A model generated the notes under the pieces. The model searched no databases. It saw nothing but the letters and a program-made list of their open reading frames with translations, and was not told the origin of the DNA. A program made the translations under genes and the position numbers. A DNA stretch of 64,000 nucleotides from Planctomycetales bacterium 71-10 (GTDB lineage Bacteria > Planctomycetota > Planctomycetia > Isosphaerales > Isosphaeraceae): the NCBI GenBank assembly GCA_001898385.1, contig MKTT01000086.1, positions 18,434 to 82,433 of the forward strand, given 5' to 3'. Positions 17,019 to 24,878 of the stretch are shown here, one piece after another (position 1 is the first letter of the stretch; the number at the start of each line of letters is the position of its first letter).

Positions 17019-17696
17019 TCACCTCACGATTCGGGTGGAGAAGATCGAAGACGACGACCTGTCGGCGACCGAGCCCCAGCGGACCTCCAGCCGGGCCAGG
17101 GTCTCGGCCAACTCGGCCTCGGCCTGCCGGAGCTTCTGGGCGAAGTCGCCGTCGGAGCCGCGGGCCTCGGCCGCGTAGCGGCGGACGAGCACGCCGAGGA
17201 CGCACGCACGGCGGAGTTCCCGGACGTCGCGGAGATCCGACGGGGTTCGGCCGGGTGTGAGAGGATCGATCGCGAACCGGCGGTTCAGCTCGAAGCTCGC
17301 CTCCTCGATCTGGGGATCGAGCGTGGCGATGAGGAACTCGACGCCGGAGATGCCCGACGCCGGCACCGGAGGGGCCCCTACGCCCGCGGCCATGCCGATG
17401 CGGCGGATCGTCAGCGAGCCACCGACGGCCCCCGCGACGGCGAAGAACTCGCCCGCGCCCTTGAACGTCGACGAAGGTTTCCGCAGCTGGACCACATGAC
17501 CGGGTCGGGCCCCGGCCGCTTCGAAGTCCGAGGTCGCCGACGTGAGGGCCCATGTCGGGCCGGGCGCGAAGACGCCGTCGATCCCCTGGGCGAGCTTCTG
17601 CCAGGCCGGCACCAGCACCGCGAAGTCGCCCGGGGCGTGGACCGCGACGTCTTCGTCGGCGGCGTAGAGGGTCGTGAGCCGGTCTGGCTGACTCAT
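17019..17696 (-). CDS. putative head-tail connector protein
   Basis: 225-aa protein two genes downstream of the capsid gene. The N-terminal two-thirds are mixed (LVPAWQKLAQGIDGVF, VVQLRKPSSTFKG). The C-terminus (residues 150-215) is strongly helical with LRDVRELRRACVLGVLVRRYA followed by a long heptad-like helix (LRQAEAELAETLARLEVRWG). Helical bundles of this kind, encoded just after the capsid gene, are typical of head-completion/connector proteins that dock on the portal. No signature motif is available, so the assignment is tentative. Confidence 0.5.
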   Translation of the reverse strand: MSQPDRLTTLYAADEDVAVHAPGDFAVLVPAWQKLAQGIDGVFAPGPTWALTSATSDFEAAGARPGHVVQLRKPSSTFKGAGEFFAVAGAVGGSLTIRRIGMAAGVGAPPVPASGISGVEFLIATLDPQIEEASFELNRRFAIDPLTPGRTPSDLRDVRELRRACVLGVLVRRYAAEARGSDGDFAQKLRQAEAELAETLARLEVRWGSVADRSSSSIFSTRIVR

Positions 17697-17746
17697 GGGA
17701 TGGCTCGCTGAAGGACGTTCATTGAGGTTGAAGATGCGACGCCGGC

Positions 17747-18106
17747 CTAGCCTCGCCGTCGTTTAGGCGCGGCGGCGCGATGCGGAGTCGATTCCGCCGG
17801 CCCGGCCGGGATGAGGGAGGCCGTCGCGCCTTCAGCGGGATCGCCGAGGGCCCGCATCGACTCCCGCACGGCGAGGTCGATCCCGTCGAGCGTGGCGGCG
17901 AGGGAGTCGCGCACCGATGCGACGTGGGCCAGCAGCTCGCGCCGGGCGTCCGCGTCGAGGCCGGGAAGCTGGCCCAGCGAGTCCTGGACCTGCTTGTAGT
18001 GCCACAGCCCCCTGCCCCGGCCCAGGAACGGCAGGCTCCGACCCTCGGCCGCGAGTTCGATGTAAGGCCACAGGCCCGGGAACCTGAAAGAATCGGATGT
18101 GCTCAT
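17747..18106 (-). CDS. small head-region protein
   Basis: 119-aa protein immediately downstream of the capsid gene. The sequence is largely helical (YKQVQDSLGQLPGLDADAR, then LLAHVASVRDSLAATLDGIDLAV) with a basic, Pro/Ala-rich C-terminal tail ending in KRRRG. Helical with a charged tail, it may bind DNA or the capsid interior. Nothing in it gives a specific function. Its 77-nt gap from the capsid gene and 51-nt gap to the connector gene place it in the head operon. Confidence 0.55.
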   Translation of the reverse strand: MSTSDSFRFPGLWPYIELAAEGRSLPFLGRGRGLWHYKQVQDSLGQLPGLDADARRELLAHVASVRDSLAATLDGIDLAVRESMRALGDPAEGATASLIPAGPAESTPHRAAAPKRRRG

Positions 18107-18182
18107 GTCGTCTCGCGTCGGATGAAAGGCCTCCCCGCGTCGGGCGCGGGGCGGGCCCGGCGGGCGTCCGATCGGGGCGAGA

Positions 18183-19325
18183 TCAGGCGGCGCTGAAGGC
18201 CGAGATGCCCGAGACCCAGGCGTGGTGCGCCTCGTTGTCGATCTCGATGGCGCCTTCCATGATGATGTCGCCCTCGAAGGCGTCGCCGCGGCTGCCGCGC
18301 GGCTTGTCGATCATCGACCTCTTGAGCCGCACGCGAGCTTCGCTCGCCGAGAGGCAGACCGCCGTGCCCGGGCGGAGCAGCGGTGCCGGCACGATGGAGA
18401 TGCCCGACAGGAACGGGGCCTCGAACAGGTCGATCGGCACGCCGAAGACGTTGCTCCCGGCGTTGACGCGCATCGCGGCGTGGCCCCACACGGCGAAGGC
18501 CGACAGGAAGTCCGTGCTGACCAGCAGCAGGCTGGGGTTGCCGCCGCCGTTGAAGCACGCCTGGATCGTATCGCGGATCAGGTCGCTGGGCTTGTAGGCC
18601 GCCGCGTTGGTCGGCGCGGTGACCTTGTTGGTCGCCAGGAGCGACTGGACCCCCTTCATCAGCGGGCGGCTGTTCGGGCCGGTCAGGCCGACCCCCTTTC
18701 CGTAGTACACGGCCGACTCGAAGTCGTCCATGACGTGCTGCATCGCCAGCATGCGGTCGCGATCGAGCGGCGTGGCGTAGGCCGAGCCGTAGTTGGCGTC
18801 GGCCTGGAGCGCCCCGCCGACCTGATAGGCGTGCTGCACCGTCTGGCAATACTGGGTGGTCGCCTGGGGGATCCGGCTGAGGCCGGAGACGTTCGTCTCG
18901 GCGCCGGTCCGGGTGTTGCTCACCAGGAAGATGGGCAGGGCGTCGGCGTGCGAGGCGGCCGTCGTGCCGGCGTAGCCGCGGGACACCGTCAGGGCGTTCG
19001 TCGCCGGGTCGACGGCCGTCACCAGCAGGTATTCCTGCTCGATCTGGATGACGTCGCCCGAATCGAAGACCGACGCATCGGCGGCGGTCAGCGCCGTCGC
19101 CGCGGCCGTCAGGGCGGCTCCGTTGTTCAGGGCCACGGAGCGCGGCCGATAGTTGTCGTTGACGATCAGGAAGTGGGGCGAGCCGACCGGCAGCTTCGGC
19201 AGCCGCGCCGTCAGCGGGGTCCGGTTGACGAACCAGTTGATCGCCACGCCGAAGACGTCGTTGGGCAGGACGCCGGCGTTGAAGGCGTTGAACTGGGTCA
19301 GCGGGCTGTTCTCATACGAGGGCAT
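18183..19325 (-). CDS. major capsid protein, SU10/DUF5309-type HK97 fold
   Basis: 380-aa shell protein. ATG 19325 is preferred because GGAG lies 9 nt upstream; another ATG at 19331 is too close to it. The pattern TNVSGLSRIPQATTQYCQTV, then QADANYGSAYATPLDRDRML and a following helix, then the closing EGAIEIDNEAHHAWVSGI are characteristic of SU10-like (DUF5309) capsid proteins. Residues about 70-135 hold an extra beta module (EQEYLLVTAVD, VSRGYAGTTAASHA) like the insertion domains of HK97-fold capsids. The downstream neighbour of scaffold, portal and terminase genes supports the role. Confidence 0.85.
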   Translation of the reverse strand: MPSYENSPLTQFNAFNAGVLPNDVFGVAINWFVNRTPLTARLPKLPVGSPHFLIVNDNYRPRSVALNNGAALTAAATALTAADASVFDSGDVIQIEQEYLLVTAVDPATNALTVSRGYAGTTAASHADALPIFLVSNTRTGAETNVSGLSRIPQATTQYCQTVQHAYQVGGALQADANYGSAYATPLDRDRMLAMQHVMDDFESAVYYGKGVGLTGPNSRPLMKGVQSLLATNKVTAPTNAAAYKPSDLIRDTIQACFNGGGNPSLLLVSTDFLSAFAVWGHAAMRVNAGSNVFGVPIDLFEAPFLSGISIVPAPLLRPGTAVCLSASEARVRLKRSMIDKPRGSRGDAFEGDIIMEGAIEIDNEAHHAWVSGISAFSAA

Positions 19326-19391
19326 GGGCATTCACTCCGGGTCGATTCAGTCTGGGCGGTCGACCACGAGGCCGGCCGCCGGGGGGCGGGG

Positions 19392-20057
19392 TCAGACCAG
19401 GGGATGCAGGCCGAACGACTGGTACTGGTTCTGCCGGTCCTTCCACTGGTCGACGATCGCTTCGAGCGAGCCGGGCTGGCCCCCCCGGGGGGCGGCGTAT
19501 GGCCGCGAGGCGTCACCCCCCGCCCCGCCACGCGACGTCGCTGCGAAGAAGATCGCGAACTGCGGCGAGTCGAGACGCTCGCGGAGGGCCTCCGAGGCGG
19601 GTCGGCCGCTGGCCCGCTCGCGTACTACCAGGGCCCCCGACGCCTCGCGGACCGTCTCGAACTCGTCCTGGAGGAGCCTCCGGACCATCGTCGCGGCGGC
19701 CGAGCGCTGTTCCGGCGACTCGCCGACGAAGGCCCGACCCTGGAGGGCCTCGGCGATGGCGGCCGACTTCCGCTCGCCGAACACCTGCTGCTCGAGGAGC
19801 GTATAGCGGGAGACCGCCTCGGCGTGCTTCCGCTCCCACGACCTGCGCTGCTGCTCCAGCGCCTCCTCGATCTGCCCCTTCTCCGCCAGGGCTCGCAGCC
19901 GCTCCTGCTCCTTCATCTCCAGCGCCGCATCCTGCCGACTCTGGACTTCCCGCAACTGCGCCTCCAGGGCTCGCAGCCGCTGGCGCTCTTCACCTTGCGC
20001 CGGACCGCCCGGCTGGCCGGGGGCCGGATTGACATCGGCGTTCGCTTGCTCGCTCAC
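19392..20057 (-). CDS. capsid scaffolding protein
   Basis: 221-aa protein with a GTG start at 20057 (GAGG about 8 nt upstream). Residues 20-110 are a long charged coiled coil (EERQRLRALEAQLREVQSRQ, then EQERLRALAEKGQIEEALE). The middle is a helical region, and a short C-terminal segment (SLEAIVDQWKDRQNQYQ) is of the kind that binds the capsid protein. Scaffolds drive procapsid assembly and are removed later. Location between portal and capsid, size and composition are typical. No separate maturation protease is evident nearby. Confidence 0.75.
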   Translation of the reverse strand: MSEQANADVNPAPGQPGGPAQGEERQRLRALEAQLREVQSRQDAALEMKEQERLRALAEKGQIEEALEQQRRSWERKHAEAVSRYTLLEQQVFGERKSAAIAEALQGRAFVGESPEQRSAAATMVRRLLQDEFETVREASGALVVRERASGRPASEALRERLDSPQFAIFFAATSRGGAGGDASRPYAAPRGGQPGSLEAIVDQWKDRQNQYQSFGLHPLV

Positions 20058-20124
20058 GTGTGGACCTCGCGTGGAATCGGTGAGGGGCGACGTCGCGGCG
20101 CTCGCCGGGCGCCCCGTGGGACCC

Positions 20125-21726
20125 TCAACGTCGCGCCCCGGTGTCGAGCCCGAGGTACGCTTCGATCTCGGCGTCGAATTCGCCGTAATCCGAGTCGTCC
20201 AGGCCGGGGAGCATCACCCGGATGAGCTTCCCGAGCATTTCCCGCTCGGTCTTCGGTGCGTGGCCCGCCGCCCCCAGGATGGCCTGGAACTGGCCCACGG
20301 TCCGGGCCAATTCCTCGCCGGTGAACAGGTCGAAGGACGACGGGTACTGGACCCTGACGGCCGCCCGCTCCTCGTGCGTGGGCGCGGCTCCCATCACCGC
20401 CAGGGCGAGGTCGGCCAGCCGTCGTTCCACATGGCCCAGGGTGGCCGCAACCTTGCTCAGCAGGTCGTTCCCCGCCGCCTGATCGATCCGCTTCGAGACG
20501 CCGCTCTGGGACACGGTCGAGCCGCTCGTCCCCGCGGTCCCGGCCGGCTTCAAAAGCAGCGCGGCGCGGTCGGCCGCGTCGCGGAGGTCTGCCTTGTTCA
20601 TCCGCAGGGAATCCGCCCCCTCCTTGGGGAACTGGATGACGTCGAACCCCTCGTAGGTCGCCGCGCCTCCCTGGGCGTTCTTCTTCTTGGGCAGGAGCCA
20701 GTTGGGCCCGATCGGCACGGCCCCGTCGGCCTTGACGTAATCCTCGGGGCCCTGAAGGAGCGGGTGGGCCTGCGTGGTGTCGCTGAGGATCAGCTCGCTG
20801 TCGCGGTTATAGTACTCGCGCTGGATCTCGGCGATGCTCTCGTATCGCGGAAGCCCGATGTTCCGGCAGCGAGGCCGCCGACGATCGAACACCCGGATGA
20901 TCGGCACGCGACCGTATCCATGCTCGACGGGCCCGCGGGCCTTCTCGCCGCGCTCATCGAACAGCGTCCAGGAGCGTTCATCCCAGTGGCGCCAGGAAAC
21001 GCCGCCCCGGTCGTCGACCTCTCGGATGAGGCATTCGAGATACCGCCCGCCGCGGTCGAGCCGCCACCAGACCATGTTCTCCGGCAGGACGTACGAGGCG
21101 ACGCAGGAATCGAGCCCGAGTCGGATCTCGTCGGCGCGGGTCCGCACCGCTTCGCCGTCGGGGGCGGCCGGGCGGTCGACGATTATGTCGAGCTGGCCCA
21201 GGACGAGGAGGAGTGGGGCGATCGAGCCGGCCATGAAGTCGTCGATCGAGGCCCCCCGGCCGTCGACGTCTCGCCACCAGGAGGTCAGCGGATCGGGCCC
21301 GGCGCGGCGCACCTCGCGGCTGTAGATCCGGGCCAGATGGGCTTCCACCGCCTCGGAGACGAAGGTCGGGACCGGCGTCCGGGCCCGGCGCAGCTCGTAG
21401 TCGTCGTCCGTCGCCTGGTGGGCCGGGTCGGTGCCGAACGGCCGCCCGCTCGGGGGATACGCCCCGGAGTCGAGGGAAGACGGATATTCCCGCTTGTGTC
21501 GGACGAGGTTCCGCACGGGCATGCCGTGCATGTCATATCCGTAGACGGCGGTGCGGTACGCCTCGCCCCCCTCCCACGAGTCGAGCAGCCATCGCCAGCG
21601 GAGATGATGCGCCTGCCACTCGGGATGGGGCCGGTCGAGTCGCCGGCCGTCCGGCAAGGCGATCCGAGGCATCGCCGCCCCCGGCGCCGGATGGACCGAC
21701 GCGCCGATCGTGTTCGAAGTCAGCAT
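20125..21726 (-). CDS. portal protein
   Basis: 533-aa portal, the ring at the capsid vertex through which DNA is packaged. It follows the large terminase and precedes the scaffold, the standard order. Seen: WRWLLDSWEGGEAYRTAVYGY near residues 44-64, typical of portal N-terminal regions in this type of phage, then AHLARIYSREVRR around 160, and a late stem-like helical part (LRMNKADLRDAADRAALLLKPAG) followed by a variable, charged C-terminus. The start has no strong Shine-Dalgarno and follows an AT-rich pocket (about 21724-21750). Confidence 0.8.
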   Translation of the reverse strand: MLTSNTIGASVHPAPGAAMPRIALPDGRRLDRPHPEWQAHHLRWRWLLDSWEGGEAYRTAVYGYDMHGMPVRNLVRHKREYPSSLDSGAYPPSGRPFGTDPAHQATDDDYELRRARTPVPTFVSEAVEAHLARIYSREVRRAGPDPLTSWWRDVDGRGASIDDFMAGSIAPLLLVLGQLDIIVDRPAAPDGEAVRTRADEIRLGLDSCVASYVLPENMVWWRLDRGGRYLECLIREVDDRGGVSWRHWDERSWTLFDERGEKARGPVEHGYGRVPIIRVFDRRRPRCRNIGLPRYESIAEIQREYYNRDSELILSDTTQAHPLLQGPEDYVKADGAVPIGPNWLLPKKKNAQGGAATYEGFDVIQFPKEGADSLRMNKADLRDAADRAALLLKPAGTAGTSGSTVSQSGVSKRIDQAAGNDLLSKVAATLGHVERRLADLALAVMGAAPTHEERAAVRVQYPSSFDLFTGEELARTVGQFQAILGAAGHAPKTEREMLGKLIRVMLPGLDDSDYGEFDAEIEAYLGLDTGARR

Positions 21727-21774
21727 GACGTTGTTATATTCCGCTGATATGAGGGGTCGTGATGATGAAGACGC

Positions 21775-23355
21775 TCAGAACACGCGGCCGGCGCGGGCGC
21801 GGCGCAGGGGGCGCTCCGCGGGCGCCGTCCCTTCGGGCAGAGCGACGCTCAGGCCGCCTCGGAGCGCGTCGACGAGGTCCTCCCATGGATGCTGCGGGTC
21901 CGCGGGGTAGTCCATCCACTGACCCGCGCGGCGGGCCCTCGCGTAGCCCTTGAGCGACGCGGAAAGCTGGGTGCAACGCGGGTGGATCAGCAGCCGCGGC
22001 TCCCCGTCGGCCGTACGGATGAGGCTCTCGATGAGGTTCAGCCCTTCGATCACGCATCCCGGATATCGGGGCCATGGTTGCAGCCCCGTCTCGCCGACGA
22101 GGCCGCACCTTTGGAACTCCGAGATGACGGTCGGGCCGACGGGGTTCCTGGCCCCGCCGGCCGAGTCGGTGGAGACGAACCGGGTCGCCGAGCCGCACAG
22201 GCGGTCGAGCATCTCCCGGATTTCCAGGGCGCACGTCTCGGCCGAACGACCCTCGGCCAGGTAGTCCGCGAAGACGTGGACCCGGGTCGGCTTAGGGGGA
22301 TCGGCCCACTCCCAACCGCGATGGATCTGGAACGCCACCGCCCCGGTGAATACCCCCGAATCGATCGCCGTATGAACCGGCAGCGATGGGTCGAACTCGG
22401 CGGCCTCGGAGACGTTCCGGGCCTCGTCGAACTCCTTGAACCAGGCTCCTTCGGCCTTGGGGCCGCGGCAGAGATAGTCGCTGGCGAAGACCCGCGGCGA
22501 GACTCCTCGGACCTTCTGGATCAGCGCGTCGATCCCGTAATGACCGTCGCTCCTCTTGGCCTTGGGGCGACCTTGCGGGTCGTCGTCGCGGCCTTCATGG
22601 CACCAGGGCATCAGCGGACATCCCGGGCATTTCTCCAGGTCCGGGCCGCTGCGCGAGGTCGGGCAGCGTTCGAGGACTTCGAAGACGCAGTAGCTGTGGA
22701 GGGGGAAGGCCCCCGCGCGGGCCCGGTCGACGAGGTCGGCCATCGGGCCCGCCGGGCGATGCCAGGTCGACGTCATCAGGACGCTCGCCCGGACCCCCCG
22801 CAGGTCCATCGCCATGCCGATCGCCGACTCGCGGATCTCCGGATCGATCTCGTCGACCTCGTCGAGCTTCAGCGAGGCGACGTGAGGGCCGCGGACGCTC
22901 GTGGGGCTCGCCGCGAGGATCGCCACCCGAGAGCCGTTGGCGTAGGCCGCCTCCGTCTTGAGCAGCCGTCGGATGGAGCCCCGATCGCCGCCCAGCGTGC
23001 CCGAACCATCAAGGACCAGGGCCTGGATGGCCCGGTAGATCTGCTCCGACTGGGCCCGCGACCCCCCCAGGACGTGGGTCTCGTGGCGCGGGTTGAATCG
23101 GCTCGTCAGGTGCGTGTCGAGCGCCGAGAGGAACGACTTGCCGCTGCCCCGGGGCCCGTGCCAGAGCGCCAGCGACGGGCGGTCGAGGACCTGCGAGGCG
23201 AACATCTCGAACGGGGAGGAATGCCCCGGGCAGACGGCCCGCGACGGGATGCGGACGCCGGCGAAGGCCTCGGCCCAGGCGCGGAGGTCATGCCTCGATC
23301 GGGGACGCCGATCGCGCACGGAACTAATCAAGCGAGCGATCGTCGACCCGTCCAC
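21775..23355 (-). CDS. terL: terminase large subunit
   Basis: 526-aa DNA-packaging motor. The GTG start at 23355 has GGAGG 6 nt upstream and lies inside the preceding gene. Seen: Walker A GPRGSGKS (67-74), Walker B LKLDEVDE (162-169), coupling motif SVLMTSTW (191-198), and an RNase H-like nuclease with Asp332 (TAIDSG), Asp397 (STDSAG) and Asp493/Asp496 (EDLVDALRGG). Between ATPase and nuclease is a four-cysteine cluster (C231, C243, C246, C252) that could bind zinc or an Fe-S cluster. All catalytic elements are intact, so the motor appears functional. Confidence 0.92.
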   Translation of the reverse strand: MDGSTIARLISSVRDRRPRSRHDLRAWAEAFAGVRIPSRAVCPGHSSPFEMFASQVLDRPSLALWHGPRGSGKSFLSALDTHLTSRFNPRHETHVLGGSRAQSEQIYRAIQALVLDGSGTLGGDRGSIRRLLKTEAAYANGSRVAILAASPTSVRGPHVASLKLDEVDEIDPEIRESAIGMAMDLRGVRASVLMTSTWHRPAGPMADLVDRARAGAFPLHSYCVFEVLERCPTSRSGPDLEKCPGCPLMPWCHEGRDDDPQGRPKAKRSDGHYGIDALIQKVRGVSPRVFASDYLCRGPKAEGAWFKEFDEARNVSEAAEFDPSLPVHTAIDSGVFTGAVAFQIHRGWEWADPPKPTRVHVFADYLAEGRSAETCALEIREMLDRLCGSATRFVSTDSAGGARNPVGPTVISEFQRCGLVGETGLQPWPRYPGCVIEGLNLIESLIRTADGEPRLLIHPRCTQLSASLKGYARARRAGQWMDYPADPQHPWEDLVDALRGGLSVALPEGTAPAERPLRRARAGRVF

Positions 23356-23629
23356 GGGCTGCCTCCAGGATCCTGCTGGCCGTCTCGTCGTCGACGATCA
23401 TGCCGGACGAATCCGCCGCCACTCCCGTCCCGGCGCGGCGGAACAGCACGCTCCATGAACGGGCGTCGCCCCTCGCGGCGGCGGCGACGAGGGCCTCCGC
23501 CACGCGTTCGCCCCACGTCCGCTTCGGATCGTCGCTGGGCATGCCGAGGATTCCGCGGAGGCGGTCGTCGAGGCCGACGGCCTCGGCCTCGTCGTCGGCC
23601 CGCGGGCCTGCGACGCCGTCGCCAATCAT
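23324..23629 (-). CDS. small-terminase-like protein
   Basis: 101-aa protein, ATG 23629 with GGAG upstream, overlapping the large terminase start by 32 nt. The central stretch (ERVAEALVAAAARGDARSWS, then VLFRRAGTG) matches the 'GDARA...LL..R' pattern seen in small DNA-binding packaging proteins and short phage helper proteins. A small terminase subunit would recognise phage DNA and is usually encoded directly before terL, as here. No clear HTH is visible, so a different helper role remains possible. Confidence 0.55.
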   Translation of the reverse strand: MIGDGVAGPRADDEAEAVGLDDRLRGILGMPSDDPKRTWGERVAEALVAAAARGDARSWSVLFRRAGTGVAADSSGMIVDDETASRILEAARGRVDDRSLD

Positions 23630-23646
23630 GTCTTCACTCCAGGGGC

Positions 23647-23943
23647 CTAGTCGCGATCGAGGTCTGCCGCCGCCGACGGGTCGTAGGGGACCCGGGCGAG
23701 GATCTCCTCCAGCTTCCGGGTCACGTCGAGCCGCCAGCGCCTCTCGTCCATCCTTCGCTCGACGTCGATCTCCGCGCCGTCCCCAGACCCGCGGCCGATC
23801 GAGCGGGCCTGCCGCCCCAACGCCTGGGTCAGCACCATGATCGCCGCCCCCGTCAGGCAGATCGTCGCGATGAGCCCCGGGACCCCGCCGCGACGTCTCG
23901 CCGCCCATACCTGAAACGCAACATGGATGTGTTTATTCGTCAT
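23647..23943 (-). CDS. small one-TM membrane protein of the phage cluster
   Basis: 98-aa protein with a basic N-terminus, one hydrophobic segment at about residues 24-44 (GLIATICLTGAAIMVLTQAL) and a charged C-terminal helix (DERRWRLDVTRKLEEILAR). It overlaps the next upstream gene by 11 nt. It is one of four consecutive small membrane proteins between the peptidase gene and the terminase genes, a layout that suggests a holin/antiholin or spanin cassette. Which part it plays cannot be told from sequence. Confidence 0.6.
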   Translation of the reverse strand: MTNKHIHVAFQVWAARRRGGVPGLIATICLTGAAIMVLTQALGRQARSIGRGSGDGAEIDVERRMDERRWRLDVTRKLEEILARVPYDPSAAADLDRD

Positions 23944-24292
23944 GCGGCTGGTCTCGGAAGGGGCCGATCTCGGGGGCGGGCGGAAGCGCCGGGTCGGCGG
24001 CGCGGGCGGCCTTGATCCAGCCCAGCAGGGCCGCCACCACGGCCTCGGCCCGGTCGGCCCGAGATCGGATGCGCAAGGCCGCCAACTCGTGCTCGCGTTG
24101 CTTCTGCCTGTCCTGCCAGAAATCCTTCGTGAAGGCCGAGACGGCCGCGATCAGCCCCGCCCCCCCCAGGAGGAATGAGCCCGCGCCGACGGCCGGCTCG
24201 CTGGAGACGGATTCGGCGATCAAAGCCGTGGTCGTCGCCGCGAGCCCTCCCATGTACGCGAGGTTCTGGGAGACGTCCGGGAAGTAGCTCAT
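23933..24292 (-). CDS. small membrane protein, holin-like candidate
   Basis: 119-aa protein, start ATG 24292 (MSYFPDVSQN). Two hydrophobic stretches (about 13-26 and 37-54: AYMGGLAATTTALIA, GSFLLGGAGLIAAVSAF) are followed by a charged cytoplasmic-like region (RQKQREHELAALRIRSRADR) and a Pro-rich tail. Two-segment hydrophobic proteins of about 100 residues next to a lytic peptidase are typical holin candidates. This is inference; no holin family was confirmed. Confidence 0.6.
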   Translation of the reverse strand: MSYFPDVSQNLAYMGGLAATTTALIAESVSSEPAVGAGSFLLGGAGLIAAVSAFTKDFWQDRQKQREHELAALRIRSRADRAEAVVAALLGWIKAARAADPALPPAPEIGPFRDQPHDE

Positions 24293-24361
24293 GACGTGAC
24301 CTGTCTTTCATCGTGTCGACGGCGGCGATGCGGGCGATTGCGCCGCCCGCATCGCCGTCAC

Positions 24362-24580
24362 TCAATCAACTGAGGCGCGGGGGCCGGCCGCGGCGGCGTG
24401 CAGGCCGAGGGCGCCGGCCCCGCTGAAGAGGACGAGTAGGGCCTGGCAGATGGTCTCCAGGCCCCGGTCGTAGTCCTTGGCCAGGATCATCCCGATTCCG
24501 GAGATCGTCGCGGCGACGACGGCCGCGTAGGTCTTGTAGTTGCGTAGGATTTTGAGGGCGACGCCGGCGGCGGTGCTCAT
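24362..24580 (-). CDS. small two-TM protein, holin-like candidate
   Basis: 72-aa protein, ATG 24580 (MSTAAGVALKILRNYK). Hydrophobic segments at about residues 18-34 (AAVVAATISGIGMILA) and 44-62 (CQALLVLFSGAGALGL) are separated by a short charged loop (KDYDRG). The size and two-segment topology fit a class II-type holin. It lies between the other small membrane genes with gaps of 22 and 69 nt. GAAAGG upstream is a modest ribosome site. Confidence 0.6.
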   Translation of the reverse strand: MSTAAGVALKILRNYKTYAAVVAATISGIGMILAKDYDRGLETICQALLVLFSGAGALGLHAAAAGPRASVD

Positions 24581-24602
24581 GGCTCGATGACCTTTCCGCG
24601 GT

Positions 24603-24878
24603 TCAAAACTCGGGGACGAGCGTCCATAGCGATTCCGACGCGAGCATCAGGATCGCCGTCACGGCCAGGAAGAGCAGGAGCAAGCGGTCCTCGTCGTCGA
24701 TCGCTTCGATGCGGGATCGGTGCGGAGAAGAGTGAGACGGATCGAAGCGGATGCGAGGTCGGCGAGATGGGGGGTCAGGCGGCCTGATGATAGCTCCAGT
24801 GCTCCGGGAGCGCCCTCGCCGCGAAGCGGGGAGCCCCGGCCAACGCCCAGGAATCCCCTTGCGCAAGCATGCCTTCAA
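24603..24878 (-). CDS. possible small one-TM protein, start unclear
   Basis: Frame ending at 24603 whose last 35 residues are convincing protein (EAIDDEDRLLLLFLAVTAIL, then ASESLWTLVPEF), a single membrane helix flanked by charges. The only ATG in frame (24878) lies 104 nt inside the peptidase gene, and the intervening residues look like out-of-frame basic sequence. No GTG or TTG lies between 24720 and 24775. Either it is coupled to the peptidase gene through an unusual start or it is not expressed. Listed because it fits the adjacent membrane cassette. Confidence 0.35.
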   Translation of the reverse strand: MKACLRKGIPGRWPGLPASRRGRSRSTGAIIRPPDPPSRRPRIRFDPSHSSPHRSRIEAIDDEDRLLLLFLAVTAILMLASESLWTLVPEF

